Shown here: one piece after another, positions 6,123 to 8,297 of the stretch
Layout: each line of letters starts with the position of its first letter
Numbering within the stretch: position 1 is the stretch's first letter
DNA from: Gemmatimonadota bacterium
Lineage (GTDB): Bacteria; JAAXHH01
Assembly (NCBI GenBank): GCA_026713285.1
Contig: JAPOOT010000220.1
Coordinates: 1 to 8,297, forward strand
Length of the DNA stretch: 8,297 nt
Reading direction: 5' to 3'
Translations under genes and position numbers: made by a program
The notes under the pieces: generated by a model
Databases searched by the model: none
What the model saw: the letters and a program-made list of their open reading frames with translations, nothing else
What the model was told of the DNA's origin: nothing

Positions 6123-7091
6123 TCACGGCCGCTGGGCTCCCTGGGTTTCTACATAAAGGGCGTACAGGGACTGGCTGGCGGCCATGAACAGACGGTTCTT
6201 CTTCACGCTGCCGAAGCAAAGGTTCGCGCAGGGTTCGGGCAGGTGAATCATGCCAAGCCTGTCGCCTTCCGGCGAAAAGCAGATCACACCGTTCGTTTCG
6301 GGTCCGCCCCAACCCGAAGCAGCCCAGAGGTTGCCGTCCACGTCCGTCCGGACGCCGTCGGACGAGGCCGGTTTCATGTCGGCGAACACCTGAGAATTCG
6401 TAACCCGGTCGCCATCGATATCCAGCACCCGGATGTGGGCGGGGCCGTCTGGATCGTGGGAGGCGCCTGTATCTACAACGTATAGACGTAATTCGTCGGG
6501 GGAAAAGCAGATGCCGTTGGGTCTCAGGAAGTCGTCCGCGATGATCGTCGCATCGCCCGTGACCGGATCCAGGCGGTACACGCGGGTGGGCTGTTCGAAT
6601 TCGGCCTTGTGTCCTTCGTAATTCATCAGGATGCCGTATCCCGGGTCGGTGAACCATACCGAACCGTCGGAATGCACCACCACGTCGTTCGGCGCGTTGA
6701 GCCGCTTGCCGTCGTACCGGTCGATCAGCACCGTGATCGACCCGTCGTGTTCGGTGCGGGTCACCCGGCGGGAATCGTGTTCGCAGGAGACCAGCCGGCC
6801 CTGCCGGTCGCGCGTATTGCCGTTCGTGTTGTTGGACGGCAACCGGAAGACGCTGACGTCGCTCGTCTCTTCGTCCCAGCGCAGCATCCGGTTGTTCGGG
6901 ATGTCGCTCCACACCAGGCACCGGGCGTCGCCGATCCACACGGGTCCTTCCGACCAGCGTGTCCCGGTGAACAGCCGCTCGATCCCCGCCGTGTGAATCA
7001 CGTAGGGTTTGAACCGGTCGTCGATGATCTCGACATTCGGATCCGGATAGCTTACGAGTCCCCGGTCCCAGTCCCTGCCATGGTCGTCCAT
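6123..7091 (-). CDS. SMP-30/gluconolactonase/LRE family protein
   Basis: A 322-residue six-bladed beta-propeller of the SMP-30/gluconolactonase family, which uses a divalent metal to hydrolyse sugar lactones. The expected ligand residues are present: E48 in RWSEGPVW, N192 in RPNGICFSPDE and D245 in SSDG. N135 in NAPNDVVV is the substrate-side Asn. Repeated blade motifs such as DRQGRLVS, DGSVWFTDPG and DGNLWAASG recur. No signal peptide is seen, so it is probably cytosolic. The ATG at 7091 follows AGGGAG (7102-7097) at 5-nt spacing. The frame is open further upstream to 7187, but that stretch is made of 20-bp tandem repeats and looks non-coding. The gene is the first of a tight SMP-30/HAD/kinase unit, suggesting a pathway from a sugar lactone or acid to a phosphorylated sugar. 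The substrate is unknown. Confidence 0.88.
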   Translation of the reverse strand: MDDHGRDWDRGLVSYPDPNVEIIDDRFKPYVIHTAGIERLFTGTRWSEGPVWIGDARCLVWSDIPNNRMLRWDEETSDVSVFRLPSNNTNGNTRDRQGRLVSCEHDSRRVTRTEHDGSITVLIDRYDGKRLNAPNDVVVHSDGSVWFTDPGYGILMNYEGHKAEFEQPTRVYRLDPVTGDATIIADDFLRPNGICFSPDELRLYVVDTGASHDPDGPAHIRVLDIDGDRVTNSQVFADMKPASSDGVRTDVDGNLWAASGWGGPETNGVICFSPEGDRLGMIHLPEPCANLCFGSVKKNRLFMAASQSLYALYVETQGAQRP

Positions 7092-7100
7092 ACATGCTCC

Positions 7101-7180
7101 CTGATGCGGCGCGTCTCGCCCCGATGAGGCACGTCCCGTCCCGATGAGGTCTATTCCGGCTTGATGAGGTCCGTCTCGCC
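7101..7180. repeat. Four degenerate 20-bp tandem repeats in the SMP-30 leader
   Basis: Four head-to-tail 20-bp units (7101-7120, 7121-7140, 7141-7160, 7161-7180), each beginning with a GATGAGG-like core (GATGCGG in the first). Units 1 and 4 match at 16 of 20 bases; the other pairs I compared (2 with 4, 2 with 3) match at 14. The array ends inside the SD of the SMP-30 gene. A 20-bp period is not compatible with coding. Confidence 0.85.
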
Positions 7181-7214
7181 CCGGCATCCTCCAGGCCCCG
7201 GCATCCTCCAGGCC
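7181..7214. repeat. Exact 17-bp tandem duplication next to the 20-bp array
   Basis: CCGGCATCCTCCAGGCC occurs twice in direct succession (7181-7197 and 7198-7214), immediately adjoining the 20-bp array. The perfect identity suggests a younger event than the degenerate 20-bp units. Confidence 0.95.
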
Positions 7215-7314
7215 GCGCGTTATTCAGCGGGTTCCCGTGCGTCGATGTTCATGCCTGGTCAACATGCCGATCCGGTCAATTCAACCAATCCGGCCGGCTT
7301 CCCCGCAACCGCAT

Positions 7315-7343
7315 AAGATATGCCGGAAAGGGGCGTCAGACAA
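7315..7343 (-). promoter_or_regulatory. Weak candidate promoter for the SMP-30/HAD/kinase operon
   Basis: On the - strand TTGTCT (7343-7338), a 17-nt spacer and TATCTT (7320-7315) form a 4/6 plus 4/6 match to the sigma-70 consensus. The -10 lies inside a perfect inverted repeat GCATA-AGA-TATGC (7311-7323) that could be an operator or a small hairpin. It would leave a leader of about 215 nt containing both repeat arrays. This is a suggestion only. Confidence 0.28.
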
Positions 7344-7361
7344 GCAAGAATTGGCAAGAAG

Positions 7362-8048
7362 TCAAGTCCCGCGGGTGTCGCCGTAGAGATCGATGTGCAC
7401 CCGGGGGCAGTACCGGAAGCCACGTGACTTGCAGGCTTCGGCGACCCAGGCGCCCCTGCTGCTCAATTCCCCGGCGGTCCGTCCCTGGGGCATGAGCAGC
7501 ACCCGGGTTCGGTCGACCCCTTCCAGCTCCAGGATCAGCGATTCGATTTCGTCCAGGTCGTCCTGGTGGTCGACCACGAATTTCAGCTGGTATGGATAGG
7601 CCGTCATGAACCTGCCCAGGACGGAGAGGTTGATCCTGAGCCGTTCGTGACTCCGGGCGTACTTCCCGTCCACCTCGGTCCACGGCGTGGAATTGGACAG
7701 CTTGGGACTGATGGAGGCCAGGTCGCAGCGCAGGTCGCCAAACACGGTACCGGCGGTTTCGATGGTGATGTGGTATCCCCCGTCGCCGAGTCTTTCCGTT
7801 AGTTCAGGCAGGTCCTTCATGAGCAGCGGCTCGCCCCCGGTGATCACGGCGTGACGAGACGGAAAGTCACCGATTGCCGCCATGATCTCATCCACGGACC
7901 GCTCCTCTCCTTCGGGCGACCAGGAGGTGTAGGGCGTATCGCACCAGCGGCAGCGCAGGTTGCATCCGGACGTGCGGATAAAGACGGACGGAACGCCGGT
8001 CAGCAGGCCCTCGCCCTGTATGGAATGGAAGATCTCGGAGATGAACAT
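7362..8048 (-). CDS. queE: 7-carboxy-7-deazaguanine synthase QueE (radical SAM)
   Basis: A 228-residue radical SAM enzyme that ring-contracts 6-carboxy-tetrahydropterin to 7-carboxy-7-deazaguanine in queuosine and 7-deazapurine biosynthesis. Diagnostic features are the N-terminal FHSIQGEGLLTGVPSVFIR (7-25), the [4Fe-4S] motif C29-x3-C33-x2-C36 in CNLRCRWCDTPYTSW, the SAM-binding TGGEPLL (70-76), ETAGT (97-101), SPKLS (114-118), LLMPQG (184-189) and the C-terminal HIDLYGDTRGT (218-228). The length is normal. The frame is open upstream to 8135, but the ATG at 8048 places the conserved MFISEIFHSIQGEG at the N-terminus. No good SD precedes it. No queC, queD or queF is in the window. A near-consensus promoter about 150-170 nt upstream (8196-8223) would give a leader of about 140 nt. 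Confidence 0.95.
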   Translation of the reverse strand: MFISEIFHSIQGEGLLTGVPSVFIRTSGCNLRCRWCDTPYTSWSPEGEERSVDEIMAAIGDFPSRHAVITGGEPLLMKDLPELTERLGDGGYHITIETAGTVFGDLRCDLASISPKLSNSTPWTEVDGKYARSHERLRINLSVLGRFMTAYPYQLKFVVDHQDDLDEIESLILELEGVDRTRVLLMPQGRTAGELSSRGAWVAEACKSRGFRYCPRVHIDLYGDTRGT

Positions 8049-8174
8049 GGGCTTGAAATGTACACGGTTTGGACGAGAATGCGGGTGGTTGGACCTGCGC
8101 ACGGATTTAACAGGTTGCCGGCAGGTGGTTGCCATCGGTCCATACGGTCGAGAGAAGGCGACACGCCGCCGTTC

Positions 8175-8203
8175 TTGACACCCCTGACAGACGGGAATAT
8201 ATA
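8175..8203 (+). promoter_or_regulatory. Sigma-70 promoter directed rightwards out of the window
   Basis: TTGACA (8175-8180), a 17-nt spacer and TATATA (8198-8203) match the consensus at 10 of 12 positions with ideal spacing. Transcription would start near 8210 and leave the window. No gene start can be supported in 8210-8297, so its target is presumably further right. Confidence 0.6.
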
Positions 8204-8223
8204 GTGCGTGGACTGTTTGTCAA
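8196..8223 (-). promoter_or_regulatory. queE: Sigma-70 promoter driving queE (- strand)
   Basis: On the - strand TTGACA (8223-8218), a 16-nt spacer and TATATT (8201-8196) match the sigma-70 consensus at 11 of 12 positions. Transcription would start near 8189 and run towards queE. The -10 shares bases with the opposing + strand promoter. Confidence 0.65.
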
Positions 8224-8297
8224 AGAACCCGGAGGGGCAGGGTCCCGCTTTTGGGTGTGTCTTGACGCGGCTGGGCCGGGACTCGCCCGGGTCGCAG
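8224..8297 (+). other. Leader-like sequence at the right window edge, no supported gene
   Basis: A GC-rich stretch downstream of the rightward promoter. It contains GGAGG at 8231-8235 and a 5-bp stem CCGGG-ACTCG-CCCGG (8276-8290) with no T-tract. Frames open to the edge from a GTG at 8255 and a TTG at 8262 are too short and lack a properly spaced SD, so no coding call is made. Confidence 0.3.

Larger units (their letters stand above)
7092..7361 (-). other. Intergenic spacer between queE and the SMP-30 gene
   Basis: A 270-nt spacer holding the 20-bp and 17-bp repeat arrays (7101-7214) and a weak promoter candidate near 7315-7343. I see no intrinsic terminator after queE and no plausible small gene. 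The open frame across 7092-7187 is repeat-derived. An 8-bp CCGGCCGG palindrome lies near 7290, with no T-tract. Confidence 0.5.

Noticed and set aside
6127..7095. Open extension of the HAD frame through the whole SMP-30 gene
   Set aside because: It is an R/P/G-rich out-of-frame shadow of SMP-30, and the HAD fold starts at LIFDFDG. No evidence of a fusion protein.
7101..7214. Short repeats as a CRISPR array
   Set aside because: The units are directly adjacent without spacers, degenerate, and of two different periods; no cas genes are present.
4182..8064. Shared ATGTACACG 9-mer upstream of the lipoprotein and queE genes
   Set aside because: Repeated 9-mers are expected by chance many times in 8 kb, and the distance to the start codons differs.

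Overview
The window comes from a GC-rich (about 60 percent by eye), densely packed bacterial chromosome. A diderm (Gram-negative-type) host is suggested by a lipoprotein with a signal that predicts outer-membrane sorting, a heptose-phosphate-kinase-type sugar kinase, a periplasmic solute-binding protein and a PspA/IM30 protein. I cannot name the lineage. The gene mix would fit an environmental or marine uncultured phylum as well as a proteobacterium.

Left part, + strand (1-3190). The 3' part of a TAXI-type periplasmic solute-binding protein runs off the left edge. It is followed, with gaps of 11 and 17 nt, by a DUF2491 (YjfK-like) protein and a PspA/IM30 (YjfJ-like) coiled-coil protein. A Rho-independent terminator closes this unit at about 2180-2223. 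A voltage-gated K+ channel gene with its own ribosome binding site follows. DUF2491 and PspA-family genes also sit side by side in the E. coli yjfIJKL operon, so this looks like a variant membrane-stress locus, here with a solute-binding protein and a K+ channel. DUF2491 and PspA start with look-alike amphipathic helices carrying KKQA at the same residue positions.

Right part, - strand (8048 down to 3269). The order of transcription is queE (7-deazaguanine synthesis), a 270-nt spacer with two kinds of short tandem repeat, an SMP-30/gluconolactonase-family enzyme, a HAD hydrolase, an RfaE1-type PfkB kinase and, after 127 nt, a DUF6694-like lipoprotein. The lipoprotein gene converges on the K+ channel gene. 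SMP-30, HAD and kinase are tightly coupled and probably form a sugar or sugar-phosphate operon of unknown substrate. The HAD/kinase junction carries an exact 23-bp tandem duplication that creates an 8-codon relay reading frame with ATGA overlaps at both ends.

Right edge (8049-8297). Near-consensus promoter elements on both strands share one TATA core. One points at queE and the other points out of the window. No coding sequence can be supported to the right of it.

The best candidates for something little described are the solute-binding protein/DUF2491/PspA/K+ channel locus, the relay minicistron made by the 23-bp duplication, and the mirror-image promoter pair. All assignments rest on reading motifs by eye; no database search was run.
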